DNA from: Leptospira haakeii
GTDB lineage: Bacteria; Spirochaetota; Leptospiria; Leptospirales; Leptospiraceae
Length of the DNA stretch: 64,000 bases
Assembly: GCF_002812045.1 (NCBI RefSeq)
Contig: NZ_NPEG01000005.1
Coordinates: forward strand, 169,891 to 233,890
Direction: 5' to 3'
Positions 30,061 to 38,797 of the stretch are shown piece after piece. The notes below the pieces were generated by a model, which was given only the letters and a program-made list of their open reading frames with translations, ran no database searches and had not been told where the DNA came from. Position 1 is the stretch's first letter. Every line of letters starts with the position of its first letter. Both the position numbers and the translations under genes were made by a program.

Positions 30061-30426
30061 TCAAGCAGTTGCGAGAGTTTCGGTAGCTCTGCGGCGTTTT
30101 TGAAGGTCTGCCAACCATTCTTCGGTTGTTTTGCAATATCCTACCAAACGTTTTACATGTATACGACGCTCAGGATCCAAGATCTCTCTGGCTTCACGAA
30201 CGATCTCTTCTACTATTTTGATATGAAAGGAAAAGTGGCTGGTGAATAAGTTAAAGTATTCTTTTTCTGTTGCGAGCCAATCTTTGGATTGGATCTCATT
30301 TAAAAAGTTTTCCATCTTAGAGATATCTGAATCGAATTCGGACTCGTATGGAGAGTTTAAGATCGAAATCGTATCTGTGATATCCGTAAGACTTTGAAAA
30401 TAAGGATCTAGTTCTGGTAAGTTCAC
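30061..30426 (-). CDS. Small helical hypothetical protein
   Basis: 121 residues, starting with GTG at 30424-30426; the choice is supported by an AAGGCGG Shine-Dalgarno 6 bases upstream. The protein is soluble, acidic and almost fully helical (long amphipathic helices, for example FTSHFSFHIKIVEEIVREAR). No signal peptide or domain that I recognise. It precedes the DUF1574 gene by 44 bases. Confidence 0.55.
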   Translation of the reverse strand: MNLPELDPYFQSLTDITDTISILNSPYESEFDSDISKMENFLNEIQSKDWLATEKEYFNLFTSHFSFHIKIVEEIVREAREILDPERRIHVKRLVGYCKTTEEWLADLQKRRRATETLATA

Positions 30427-30579
30427 TGTATACCGCCTTGAAAAGCAGCTCGCAGCCTTGGCCTCTTATGGAGAAAAGACCGCGAACACCCTATAATTGG
30501 GGCCCTAATGTCATATTTTTTTAAGGACCCGAGAGTTCAAGCGGAAAGTAAAAACATAATCCCACACTAAAGAGATATT

Positions 30580-31002
30580 TTAGTTCTTCCTGAGGTATTG
30601 GAGTAAATGCATACTTTCTTCGTCCCAGCCTTCGGAAGCAGCTTCTATCCAATAATCGAATTTTTCTCCCAACGGATATCCTGAGTTGGTGAGTTTCAGA
30701 ACAGTAGAATCATCACCATCTTTTTCGAACTCTAGTTTGAGCTCTATATCACCTGCCGGATGATCTTGCCATTGGAGTATTAACTCTTGGAAAGGAACGA
30801 TCTTTTTATAAATACCTGTAGAAGTAAGTTCTCCTTCCGGGCCTAAATTCCAAGTCCAAGAGAAAGTACCGCCAAGTTTAGGACGTCCTGTTACCTTATC
30901 CGCCAACCAATGGATTAACTCCTCGTTAACAGTAACAGCACTCCAAACTTTTTCCAAAGGAAAATCATATTTAAATTCTTTAATGATGCTTCTAGTTTCC
31001 AT
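30580..31002 (-). CDS. SRPBCC / AHSA1-type START-like protein
   Basis: 140 residues of the SRPBCC (Bet v1-like) fold, in the Aha1-homologue branch: the opening strand IIKEFKYDFPLEKVWSAVT, a Trp-rich centre (FSWTWNLGPEGEL), and a C-terminal helix (GWDEESMHLLQYLRKN). Such proteins bind hydrophobic ligands or act as Hsp90 co-factors in eukaryotes; bacterial members are mostly of unknown role. A possible role with HtpG is not supported by position. Upstream lies an SDR gene (15-base gap) on the same strand, so it may be the second gene of that unit. Confidence 0.72.
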   Translation of the reverse strand: METRSIIKEFKYDFPLEKVWSAVTVNEELIHWLADKVTGRPKLGGTFSWTWNLGPEGELTSTGIYKKIVPFQELILQWQDHPAGDIELKLEFEKDGDDSTVLKLTNSGYPLGEKFDYWIEAASEGWDEESMHLLQYLRKN

Positions 31003-31017
31003 ATAGATCTAAGTCCT

Positions 31018-31830
31018 TTAATGAAAGTCCTTATAAAGTTTTTTGTATAATACCTTTTCTAAAAAGGAAGGAGAAATATTCCTCATCCATTTCATAAAGA
31101 ACCCACTTTTATCCATCACAACAAGTCTTGAGTTTGGATCTTCAATAGAAAGGATCATCTTCTCTGCAACTTCTTCTGGAGTTTTACTTTTGCCGGAATA
31201 ATGAGATTCTCCCAATATCTGGCCGTCTCCGTCTATACCATTTGCTCTTAATTTTGTTTTGGTATAAGGAGGACAGAATATGATAAATCTAAGACCTTCT
31301 TCGGAGAGTTCGATACGCGCAGATTCCATAACAGCGTGTAACGCAGATTTGGAAGAAGAGTAAGCACTCCTTGCAGGAACTCCATATAAACCGCTGACTG
31401 TAGATGTTACCATGACCGCTCCCTTATTCTTTTTCAGAAAAGGAAGAAGCCTCATTGTAAGAAAAACAGGACCGAAAAAGTTCACGTCAAACGCCTTTCG
31501 GAATGCCTCTATCTGAGTTTGATCGAATCTAGAATGAGCGGTTATGCCTGCGTTATTAAAAAGAACATCGACGCCATCAGCAAGTTTCGCCAATTTAGAG
31601 ACTGCTTTGTTGATCTCTTTTTCCGAAGAAAGATCCGCTTGGATATGGAAAATTTCCGCAGCACGTTTTTCTTTTTTCTTAGAAATTTTACGAACAAGCT
31701 CCGGCTCTGATCTGGAAAGATTGATAATCTTGCAAGGGATCCGGGATAAACTTTCTAATAAAGCTTCCCCTATTCCGGAAGAGCCTCCGGTAATTACGAT
31801 TGTTTTGCCTTTCCAAAGATCAGTCCGCAT
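31018..31830 (-). CDS. Short-chain dehydrogenase/reductase (SDR)
   Basis: 270 residues. N-terminal Rossmann motif TGGSSGIGE binds NAD(P)(H); the NNAG motif and the catalytic Ser-Tyr-Lys set ([20 protein letters not shown]) are intact. This is a classical SDR of unknown substrate. It precedes the SRPBCC gene by 15 bases and follows ndh by 50 bases on the same strand. Confidence 0.85.
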   Translation of the reverse strand: MRTDLWKGKTIVITGGSSGIGEALLESLSRIPCKIINLSRSEPELVRKISKKKEKRAAEIFHIQADLSSEKEINKAVSKLAKLADGVDVLFNNAGITAHSRFDQTQIEAFRKAFDVNFFGPVFLTMRLLPFLKKNKGAVMVTSTVSGLYGVPARSAYSSSKSALHAVMESARIELSEEGLRFIIFCPPYTKTKLRANGIDGDGQILGESHYSGKSKTPEEVAEKMILSIEDPNSRLVVMDKSGFFMKWMRNISPSFLEKVLYKKLYKDFH

Positions 31831-31880
31831 CGAGCTTATTCTTTTATTATGTACGACCTATTCAAGGATTATTTTCGACT

Positions 31881-33167
31881 TTAATTCGGCGTAGAAGACC
31901 CGACTGAGTTGGATTCAATCTCGTCTTGGATCAATCTTGCTTCTGCACGAAATGTAATATAAGACCAAACCCAAGTAATGAAGATGGAGATCTTATTTTT
32001 AAATCCGACCTGATAGAAAATATGGATGAATAACCAAACAAACCATCCGAAAAATCCTCTCAACCTAAAATTCCCAACCTGGGCAACTGCGTCTTGTCTT
32101 CCGATAGTCGCCATACTTCCCTTGTCCAAATAATGGAAAGGTTTTCTTTTTTTAGATTTCAGATCTCCCCTAATAAGAGAAGCAACATATCTTCCCTGCT
32201 GCATCGCAACCGGAGAAACACCAGGCAAAGGTTTCTCTAAACCTTTGGAATAATTAGCAATATCACCTATTACAAAAACTTCGGGATGGCCTTCTACGTT
32301 ACAGAACTCGTCCACCATTACTCTTCCCATTCTATCCGTAGGAGCTCCTAAAGATGCTCCAATAGAATTTGCCTGAACTCCTGCAGCCCAGATCACTGTA
32401 GAAGAAGGAATTGTTCTACCTTCTATCTTGACTCCGTTCTGATCTATCTCCAAAACTTTGGTTCCTGTTAGAACCTCTACCCCCCTCTTTTCTAAACGCA
32501 TCTTTGCAAATTCACTTAACTTAGGAGCGAATGCAGCAAGAAGTCTTGGAGAAGCTTCGATCAAAGTGATTTTTGCCAAAGCGGGATCAATTGTATGGAA
32601 TTCATTTCTAACGATCTCATGAGAAAGTTCCGCGATAGAACCCGCAAGTTCCACGCCCGTGGGACCTCCACCGATAATTACATAATTTAAATGTTTTTTA
32701 GCTACCTCGGGATCCCCCGCAAGTTCTGCCTGCTCAAAAGAAGTTAAAATTTTTGTCCTAATAGAAAGAGCATCTTTCAGTGATTTCAAACCGATCGAAT
32801 ATTTTTTCCAATGGTCATTCCCGAAATAGCCGGATTTAGCTCCCGCAGCCAATATTAGATAATCATAATCTTCTGAATGTCCTTGGAAAAAGACTTTTTT
32901 TGCTTGGATATCTACCTTCTCCACTTCTCCCAAATAAACTGTAACGTTTTTTTTGTCCCCGATAAGAGATCTGGTAGGAATTGCTATATCCGCAGGGCTC
33001 AATACTGCAGTGGCCACTTGGTATAATAAAGGTTGGAACAAATGATGATTCTTTTTATCGATTGCGATGATTTCTAAATCTTCTTCTTTGGATAATTTTT
33101 TGATCGCCTGCAATCCGCCGAAACCTACTCCGATTACTACTACTTTCTTTTTTTCACCCTTAGGCAT
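31881..33167 (-). CDS. ndh: Type II NADH dehydrogenase (NDH-2)
   Basis: 428 residues. First FAD-binding dinucleotide motif VGVGFGGLQA near the N-terminus, a second NAD-binding glycine motif (VIIGGGPTGVELAGS) near 150-165, then the C-terminal FAD block EVFVIGDIANY and the aromatic C-terminal membrane helix region (WFVWLFIHIFYQVGF). These features match NDH-2, a single-subunit non-proton-pumping NADH:quinone oxidoreductase at the inner face of the inner membrane. Its start overlaps the stop of the phosphatase gene by 8 bases. Confidence 0.88.
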   Translation of the reverse strand: MPKGEKKKVVVIGVGFGGLQAIKKLSKEEDLEIIAIDKKNHHLFQPLLYQVATAVLSPADIAIPTRSLIGDKKNVTVYLGEVEKVDIQAKKVFFQGHSEDYDYLILAAGAKSGYFGNDHWKKYSIGLKSLKDALSIRTKILTSFEQAELAGDPEVAKKHLNYVIIGGGPTGVELAGSIAELSHEIVRNEFHTIDPALAKITLIEASPRLLAAFAPKLSEFAKMRLEKRGVEVLTGTKVLEIDQNGVKIEGRTIPSSTVIWAAGVQANSIGASLGAPTDRMGRVMVDEFCNVEGHPEVFVIGDIANYSKGLEKPLPGVSPVAMQQGRYVASLIRGDLKSKKRKPFHYLDKGSMATIGRQDAVAQVGNFRLRGFFGWFVWLFIHIFYQVGFKNKISIFITWVWSYITFRAEARLIQDEIESNSVGSSTPN

Positions 33168-33681
33168 TCTTTACTCCATTTTTACTCAAAACGTATTCCA
33201 GAAATCCTTCCGAAGCTTCGGAAACGATCTGGTGGACTTCTTCGAAGTCCTTTAAAGTTCCATAATATGGATCAGGTACCTCTGAATCTTTTCCTTGGCC
33301 CTTTTGGAACTTTCTGAACAAATGAATCTTCTTTCTTTCTTCTTCATTCGAAGCGAGTATTCCCAGATCCTTATTATTGGATCTGTCCATCGCTAAAATA
33401 AAATCGTAATATTCAAAATCGGATTTTTTAAATTGTCTCGCCTTATGGGTAAGCTCTATTCCTTTTTTGCGGGCCGTTTGCCTAGTCCTGGGATCGGCAA
33501 GTTCTCCAATATGATAACGAGAAGTTCCGCAGGAATCCACTTCGAATAGAGAAGAAAGTCCCCTCTTCTCTAAAAGATCCACGAATGCACCTTCCGCCGC
33601 CGGGGATCTGCAGATATTCCCCAAACATACGAAAAGGACCTTGTAGATATTCGAAGGATCTGGAGTTCCTACCATATTCAA
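33160..33681 (-). CDS. Low-molecular-weight protein tyrosine phosphatase
   Basis: 173 residues. The active-site P-loop CLGNICRS (Cys19, Arg25, CX5R) and the general-acid loop VPDPYYG are both present, as in LMW-PTPs and arsenate-reductase-like phosphatases. Such proteins dephosphorylate tyrosine-phosphorylated proteins or polysaccharide kinases. Alternative Met3 as start is possible. It overlaps ndh by 8 bases and the SDR gene 33688-34452 follows on the same strand after 6 bases. Confidence 0.85.
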   Translation of the reverse strand: MNMVGTPDPSNIYKVLFVCLGNICRSPAAEGAFVDLLEKRGLSSLFEVDSCGTSRYHIGELADPRTRQTARKKGIELTHKARQFKKSDFEYYDFILAMDRSNNKDLGILASNEEERKKIHLFRKFQKGQGKDSEVPDPYYGTLKDFEEVHQIVSEASEGFLEYVLSKNGVKNA

Positions 33682-33687
33682 AAACCT

Positions 33688-34452
33688 TTATCTAGGCCCG
33701 ATCTTCTCCCATAAGAACTCAGGAAGAGATCTCATCAGAACTCCGATCATTGCCCAAGGAAACCATGGTACAGTAGCAGATCGAACTCCTGACTCTATCC
33801 TATTGTAAATTTTTTTAGCACCTTTTTCTACGGAAACAAGAAAAGGGCGGGTTTCCAACTTCTGATTGATCGGAGTATCTATAAATCCAGGGTGAATAAC
33901 GGTAACCTTCACGCCGAATTTTCGAACTTCTCCCCGTAGCGCTTCTAGATAAGTAGAAACAGCTGCCTTAGAAGTAGAATAACTTGCCGAACCAGGAAGG
34001 CCCCTAAAAGAAGCAACGGAAGAAATTCCTACGATCTGACCTTTTTTCTGTTCTCTGAAGATGGATTGTAAAGCAGAGATACCGGCCATAAGACCGATCA
34101 AATTTGTATCTATCACCTTCTTATCCGCTTCAAAACTTTTTTGACCGAAAGAAGAGTTGGTAGAAATTCCGGCGTTCGCAATGAACAGATCTACCCCGCC
34201 AAGTTCCTTAGCTAGTTTAGGAAGGACTTTAAAATTATCCGCTGATTCGGAAACATCCAAGGAGGCTAAAATCACCTTGCCACCTTTATTATATGAGCGG
34301 ATCTCTTTTGCGATATCCTCTAAAACATTTTTCCTTCTGGAAGTGATAGCCAGATCATGACCTTGCTTTCCGTATAATAAAGCAAGCTCTCTGCCGATAC
34401 CTGAGCTAGCTCCTGTGATAATAACTTTTTTCTTATGAGGACCTTTGGACAT
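33688..34452 (-). CDS. Short-chain dehydrogenase/reductase (SDR), second copy
   Basis: 254 residues from the ATG at 34450-34452 (MSKGPHKKKV), chosen because a GGCGG Shine-Dalgarno sits 8 bases upstream; the longer frame begins at 34476. The NAD(P)-binding loop TGASSGIGR, the NAG motif, and the catalytic residues SSVASFRGLPGSASYSTSK are intact. It is a different branch from the SDR at 31018-31830 (only general motifs shared). The substrate is unknown. It is the first gene of the minus-strand series that continues with the phosphatase and ndh. Confidence 0.82.
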   Translation of the reverse strand: MSKGPHKKKVIITGASSGIGRELALLYGKQGHDLAITSRRKNVLEDIAKEIRSYNKGGKVILASLDVSESADNFKVLPKLAKELGGVDLFIANAGISTNSSFGQKSFEADKKVIDTNLIGLMAGISALQSIFREQKKGQIVGISSVASFRGLPGSASYSTSKAAVSTYLEALRGEVRKFGVKVTVIHPGFIDTPINQKLETRPFLVSVEKGAKKIYNRIESGVRSATVPWFPWAMIGVLMRSLPEFLWEKIGPR

Positions 34453-34586
34453 AGATGAAACCGCCAAGTAATTCATTAAATTGGTTTACCCCTAGGGTGG
34501 AAAAGAATTATTTTACCAGTATTCCATAACAAACCGGAAAGTTAGGAGTTCCTACCACGGATCTTGGACTATAACCCCGAATCAAA

Positions 34587-35609
34587 ATGCGAAATATACA
34601 AGAAGAACTAAAAGAAAAAGACGAGGAAATCCAAAAACTCAAGGAACTACTGGAGCTCTATGAAAGAGTTTCCAAGCTGGGAGAAGTAGAATTACTTACA
34701 GCCGAGCAAACCCTTAATGCTCACGAAACCACGGCTAATCTAGCCAGGAACGAACTTATAGAAATGAGGGACAGGTTCAAGGGCCTGGGCCAAATCAATT
34801 CAGAAAGAAAAAATGCAATCTTAGAGATAGTTAACGATAAGGAAGCTCCACTTCCCAGCCTCGCAAATAAATTCGAAGAGATGGGGAAGAAGGATGATTA
34901 TTTCTACTCCGACTTTTTTAGAATTATAGCAAACCTGGATTTACCGGAATCCGAAGCCAGATCCCTTTGGAAAGAGATCTATGCACACGCAGAGGGACTG
35001 AGCAAACAATTGGGCAGAAGTATGAACTTCGTAGTAGCCCTTCTAGATTATATTTATTTAAAGAACCGTCTTATCGAAAACCCTAAGATCGTGGACATCT
35101 ATTCCTTCGAAGAGATTATCCTGAATGCAGTTATAGACGAAGGGACAGGGATCTATAATAGAAGATATTTCAACCTAGTCTTAAACAAAGAGATCACCAG
35201 AAGTAAAAGATATAAAAGAAGTTTCTGCCTATTCCTATTCGACCTGGACAATTTTAAGAAAATTAACGATACAAAAGGGCATTCTTTCGGAGACGATATC
35301 TTAAAACTGGTAGCTGGAACCTTGATGTATGCCTTCAGAACAGAGGACATCAGCTGCAGGGTCGGAGGAGAAGAATTTGCAGTCATCTTACCGGAAACCA
35401 GCAAAGAAAACGCGAAAGTAGCCATCGAAAGATTCAGGACTTATTTAAGGAATTCCTCTAAAAACGATTTCGGCATAGAAGTCACAGTATCCGGAGGAGT
35501 GGCAGAATATCCGACGGACGCGGACGAGAGTAATAGATTATACTCGCTCACAGACGCAAAACTTTACGAAGCAAAAGCGGCTGGCAAAGACCGCATTACG
35601 TATACCTGA
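34587..35609 (+). CDS. Diguanylate cyclase (GGDEF) with coiled-coil N-terminus
   Basis: 340 residues. An N-terminal coiled coil (about 1-70) rich in Glu/Lys is followed by a helical domain of about 110 residues and a GGDEF domain (about 190-340). The active site is RVGGEEF and a c-di-GMP inhibitory I-site RxxD (RTED) lies five residues before it. So it should make c-di-GMP and be product-inhibited. No transmembrane or receptor domain is seen; the middle domain may be the sensor. Its TGA is directly followed by the stop of the convergent cyclic-nucleotide gene. Confidence 0.88.
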   Translation: MRNIQEELKEKDEEIQKLKELLELYERVSKLGEVELLTAEQTLNAHETTANLARNELIEMRDRFKGLGQINSERKNAILEIVNDKEAPLPSLANKFEEMGKKDDYFYSDFFRIIANLDLPESEARSLWKEIYAHAEGLSKQLGRSMNFVVALLDYIYLKNRLIENPKIVDIYSFEEIILNAVIDEGTGIYNRRYFNLVLNKEITRSKRYKRSFCLFLFDLDNFKKINDTKGHSFGDDILKLVAGTLMYAFRTEDISCRVGGEEFAVILPETSKENAKVAIERFRTYLRNSSKNDFGIEVTVSGGVAEYPTDADESNRLYSLTDAKLYEAKAAGKDRITYT

Positions 35610-35617
35610 TCAGGTAT
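35602..35617. repeat. Perfect 16-bp palindrome at the junction of two convergent genes
   Basis: ATACCTGATCAGGTAT contains both stop codons (TGA at 35607-35609 on plus, TGA at 35610-35612 on minus). The diguanylate cyclase and cNMP-binding genes meet here with no spacer. It may act as a short bidirectional terminator or a binding site. Confidence 0.6.
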
Positions 35618-36008
35618 CTTCTATCTGATATTCGATTTCTTTCGTAGTAATTTCGTTCAATTTAGAGATCAAAAGTTCGTTCGTATTCGCCAAACGATCG
35701 GCTAAAATTCTCACCATCTTAGCTGCAAACTCAGGATTCGCGATAAGGTATCTTTCCAACTGTTGTTTGGATTCAACCGCTACCATTTCTGTATCCATTA
35801 CTGCTCTTGCAGTTGCAGTTCTCGGCTTAGCCCTAAACAGAGCCATCTCACCGAAAAAATCTCCCTTTTTCATCAAAGCCAAACGAGTGGCCGAGTTTTT
35901 ATGAGTAAAAAATATTTCAACAGTCCCAGAGGTGATTATATACATCGAGTTGTTCAACTCGCCTTCTCTGAAAATAATTTGGCCGGCCTGGATATTTATT
36001 TTATTCAT
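35610..36008 (-). CDS. Cyclic nucleotide-binding (cNMP/CRP-fold) protein
   Basis: 132 residues that form one cNMP-binding beta-barrel: the opening IIFREGELNNSMYIITSG, the phosphate-binding cassette FFGEMALFRAKPRTATARA with Glu and Arg, and a helix at the end. No DNA-binding HTH follows, so it is a standalone sensor or regulatory subunit rather than a CRP-type activator. Its 3' end abuts the diguanylate cyclase gene, so the two nucleotide-signalling genes are convergent. The family binds cAMP, cGMP or c-di-GMP; the ligand cannot be read from the sequence. Confidence 0.82.
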   Translation of the reverse strand: MNKINIQAGQIIFREGELNNSMYIITSGTVEIFFTHKNSATRLALMKKGDFFGEMALFRAKPRTATARAVMDTEMVAVESKQQLERYLIANPEFAAKMVRILADRLANTNELLISKLNEITTKEIEYQIEDT

Positions 36009-36090
36009 GAATTCCTAACTTTCGATTTAGACCGAGATATCTAAAAATCCGGTCCGTCCTTATCTGACTTCGAAACTTTACGTTTCCTAA

Positions 36091-36119
36091 CTGGAGGCGT
36101 TAATTCCAACAGCCTCCAG
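36091..36119. other. Perfect 8-bp hairpin in a 275-base gap
   Basis: CTGGAGGC (36091-36098) pairs with GCCTCCAG (36112-36119), with GTT/AAC extending it inside a 13-base loop. It is between the cNMP gene (starts 36008, minus) and the FMN-reductase gene (ends 36284, minus). No T-run follows, so it is a candidate non-classical terminator or leader structure. Confidence 0.35.
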
Positions 36120-36283
36120 AATATATCATCGGGTTAGAAAAGACAATCTTTGAGCCAATTCCGGAAGGAAGGAACTCCCCTCCCCTCTTTGTATATCGGC
36201 ACCAAACCATCGTTGGATTATGTCACATTATAGATTTCCAATACAAACTGAAGTTGGTCCCATTCTCAAAAAGGAATTTAAAA

Positions 36284-36889
36284 TCAGGACATTCCGTTCT
36301 TAAATCTTGGATCCTGGACTACACCAGACTCACGGATCTCAGAAAGAGCATCCGCATACGCTACTAAGATTTTTAAAGCAAACCCGCTCCTTTCTCTAAT
36401 GAAACTATCTTCCGGAGAAACAGGCTCCCCTCCATTGATCAGATGTTCCACATCTCTAAAGATCAATTGTTCAGGGATATAACAGATCTTGGTATTTTTA
36501 TAACTACTTGCTCTCATCTCATTGATCGGGAAAGCCCCGCCTCTACCAGAAGAAACGGAAACAAGAAGTCCAGGTTTATGACCTAGTTGAACAAGTCCCG
36601 CATGAAGGAAGAAATTTTTGATAGCTGGACTCGCCATCCCGCCATACTCAGGAGTGATAATGATAAAACCTTCAGAACTTTTTAGATTTTCATCAATAGG
36701 TTTCCAAAGATCTGTCCAAACCTTATTATCATTTGTTTGAGTAGAATCATAGAGAGGAAGAGGATTTTTCCCCAGATCCAATGTCCAAGTCTCCACGGAC
36801 ATTTCTTTCAATTTAGAATTTAAAAATTCACCTACTTTAGCGGACTGAGATACTTTTTGTTGGGAGCCAACAATGATTCCAATTTTCAT
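36284..36889 (-). CDS. NADPH-dependent FMN reductase family protein
   Basis: 201 residues, flavodoxin-like fold. The opening KIGIIVGSQQKVSQSAKVGE matches the FMN phosphate loop, and FIIITPEYGGMASPAIKNF is the conserved Pro-Glu-Tyr-Gly block of the NADPH-FMN reductase (azoreductase/chromate reductase-like) family. It would reduce FMN, quinones or other acceptors using NADPH. It is a lone gene; the parB gene follows on the same strand 110 bases upstream in coordinate. Confidence 0.82.
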   Translation of the reverse strand: MKIGIIVGSQQKVSQSAKVGEFLNSKLKEMSVETWTLDLGKNPLPLYDSTQTNDNKVWTDLWKPIDENLKSSEGFIIITPEYGGMASPAIKNFFLHAGLVQLGHKPGLLVSVSSGRGGAFPINEMRASSYKNTKICYIPEQLIFRDVEHLINGGEPVSPEDSFIRERSGFALKILVAYADALSEIRESGVVQDPRFKNGMS

Positions 36890-36999
36890 TCTATTCCTTT
36901 ATTAAGAAACCCGGGCGATGATAAATAAAATCCGCCCGAACTGTCGTATGAGAACAGGTTTTGGAGCCGCTACTTTTCTCCAACGAGAAAAAAAACGCC

Positions 37000-37701
37000 T
37001 TAGCTCAATCCGTATTTTTTCTTAAGGCTAGAAAGTTCTCTCAAGAAAGATTCTCTATTTTTAACTGTCAAAGGTTTAAGATCCAGTGTGACCCTTTCCC
37101 CAGGTTTGCGGGGTGAAATCGTTTCACCCCCCCGGCCTTCCTTCTTTTTGAGGAGGGTTTCCAAGTTTTTAACCGAAAGATCACTTCCACTTTTAAGCAA
37201 TTCTGAAACAGATTTCTGGTCCAATCTTGCAATGGAGCTTAACTGTTTCACATACCTTTCTGTATAACCTAAAATTTTCCCGACTTCTTCTGCGGTTTTT
37301 TTCCTTTCTTTGCGCAGGAACTGGATCGCTCTTCCGACTTCCCAAGGATTTAAACTTTTTCGCTTTTCGTTCTCAGCCAAGGCGATCTCATAACATCTGT
37401 CTTCGGAAGCTTCTGTCTCAACGACCGGGATTGATTTCCATCCGATCAGTTTTGCAGCCTGAAATCTTCTTTCTCCAGCTACGATCTGAAACTTCTTACC
37501 TAATTTGCGAACAACTATTGGCTCTATCAAACCTAAACGTTTCATAGACTCCACAAGATCACTCACATCTTCTTTCCCGAAAACCCTAGGTTGATCCGGA
37601 TTAGTTATAATATCAGAAAGAAGGATTTCCTTTTTGAGTGATTCATCCCCACCAAAAGCTGTTAATAAATCCAGCCCTGCAAAATCAGATCTTTTTGCCA
37701 T
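37000..37701 (-). CDS. parB: ParB-type partition protein (first pair)
   Basis: 233 residues with the ParB N-terminal CTP-binding domain: the box AGERRFQAA, then ENEKRKSLNP, which corresponds to the ENLQRxDLNP motif. A helix-turn-helix (KTAEEVGKILGYTERYVKQL) follows, and a short C-terminal dimerisation helix. ParB proteins bind parS centromeres and spread along DNA using CTP hydrolysis. It overlaps parA by 17 bases. A 21-base palindrome (GGGGTGAAA, 3 bases, TTTCACCCC) lies inside this gene at 37110-37130, in the linker after the HTH, a plausible parS. Sequence identity to the second ParB (61107-61952) is low, as far as can be judged by eye. Confidence 0.85.
   Translation of the reverse strand: MAKRSDFAGLDLLTAFGGDESLKKEILLSDIITNPDQPRVFGKEDVSDLVESMKRLGLIEPIVVRKLGKKFQIVAGERRFQAAKLIGWKSIPVVETEASEDRCYEIALAENEKRKSLNPWEVGRAIQFLRKERKKTAEEVGKILGYTERYVKQLSSIARLDQKSVSELLKSGSDLSVKNLETLLKKKEGRGGETISPRKPGERVTLDLKPLTVKNRESFLRELSSLKKKYGLS
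37110..37130. promoter_or_regulatory. Candidate parS: palindrome inside parB-1
   Basis: 9-base perfect arms GGGGTGAAA and TTTCACCCC around TCG. The GTGAAA/TTTCAC half-sites are the same as in the canonical chromosomal parS but in the opposite order. A near copy lies at 38762-38783 upstream of parA-1, so two copies bracket the module. Confidence 0.55.
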
Positions 37702-38611
37702 TTGCTCTCCTCATTACTTCTTCCGCCAAGGTAGAAAACATCTGCATCGCTTTAGGATCATATTCGGATAAAAGTTTACGTTTTGCCTGGGACTGAGGTA
37801 TTGCCTCTCTTCTATATACAACCGAATCAAACACCGGAAAATATTTTCGGACAGTCTCAGCAAGCCCGGAAAGTGCCCTCGAATCCTCATACTGATTCAA
37901 CACCGCGCCCAAAAGTCCAAGACCAGGATTTGCTTTTTTTCGGATTTTCTCGATCGTACCATGAAGATCTTTCAGCCCCTGGACACTAAAAGCACGAGTC
38001 TGTATCGGAACCAAAACAAGATCGGCCGCTATCAAAGCATTCTCCAAGATCAAACCAAGAGAAGGAGGACAATCTATAATAATATACTCGTAAGAAGAAC
38101 GGATCGGCAATAGTGCTTCTTTTAAAAGATCGAAATCGTCCCTCTCATATGGAGTAGTAAAATTCGCCAAGTGAATGGAAGAAGGAACCAGATCCAAACC
38201 GGGAGCAAGGTTCACAATAATTTCAGAAATATCTACTTTAGATTCTTCTTTATAACCTAAAGAATGAAAGACAGATTTATCCGCCTGGCCGACATATAAC
38301 TGGGTGATATTTGCCTGAGCATCCCAATCCAGAAGTAAAACTTTTTTGCCTGCCTTTGCCAATGCTTCCGCGAGGCAGATCGAAACCGTGGTTTTACCTT
38401 CTCCACCTTTTTGATTGGAAACCGCAATGATCACAGACTCATAGGAGTGTTTCGTTTTTTTGGAGAAGTACTTGTCCAAAACTTCAGTTTTATATTTGCC
38501 CTTATTGTCTTTGGGCAGGGACCATTTTTCCGCCTTCTCCAGAAACTCATCTTCCGAACTTAAAACGTATTCGGAGAGGACTTCTTCTACACTTAAAACC
38601 TTGGCTTTCAC
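37685..38611 (-). CDS. parA: ParA-type partition ATPase (first pair)
   Basis: 308 residues. A deviant Walker A motif NQKGGEGKTT with two lysines and the Asp-containing strand IIIDCPPSLG are typical of ParA/MinD-type ATPases. The protein carries an N-terminal extension of about 65 residues before the ATPase, which could bind DNA operator or be a helical cap. It moves ParB-bound replicons by ATP-driven non-specific DNA binding. Overlaps parB by 17 bases. Divergent from the outer-membrane protein/hemH genes across a 186-base gap. Confidence 0.88.
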   Translation of the reverse strand: MKAKVLSVEEVLSEYVLSSEDEFLEKAEKWSLPKDNKGKYKTEVLDKYFSKKTKHSYESVIIAVSNQKGGEGKTTVSICLAEALAKAGKKVLLLDWDAQANITQLYVGQADKSVFHSLGYKEESKVDISEIIVNLAPGLDLVPSSIHLANFTTPYERDDFDLLKEALLPIRSSYEYIIIDCPPSLGLILENALIAADLVLVPIQTRAFSVQGLKDLHGTIEKIRKKANPGLGLLGAVLNQYEDSRALSGLAETVRKYFPVFDSVVYRREAIPQSQAKRKLLSEYDPKAMQMFSTLAEEVMRRANGKKI

Positions 38612-38761
38612 TTCAAACCTTGACCCTGATAATAGATCCTCGCCCAGACCGAATTTGTCAAGAAAACCTATGTCTCATATTAGCTTAAGAGCGAAAAAAC
38701 CGAATTGAAACGATAGGGGAGGGGAGAATGCTAAGGTCTCTTCTCGGAAAAGGAATTCACA

Positions 38762-38783
38762 GGGGATGAAATCATTTCACCCC
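38762..38783. promoter_or_regulatory. Candidate parS/operator between parA-1 and the OMP-hemH genes
   Basis: GGGGATGAAA, TCA, TTTCACCCC: the same palindrome family as 37110-37130 with one inserted A. It is 150 bases upstream of the parA-1 start and 15 bases before the ATG of the outer-membrane protein gene. It may serve ParB binding and also affect transcription of both sides. Confidence 0.55.
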
Positions 38784-38797
38784 TATTCTAGGATGAA

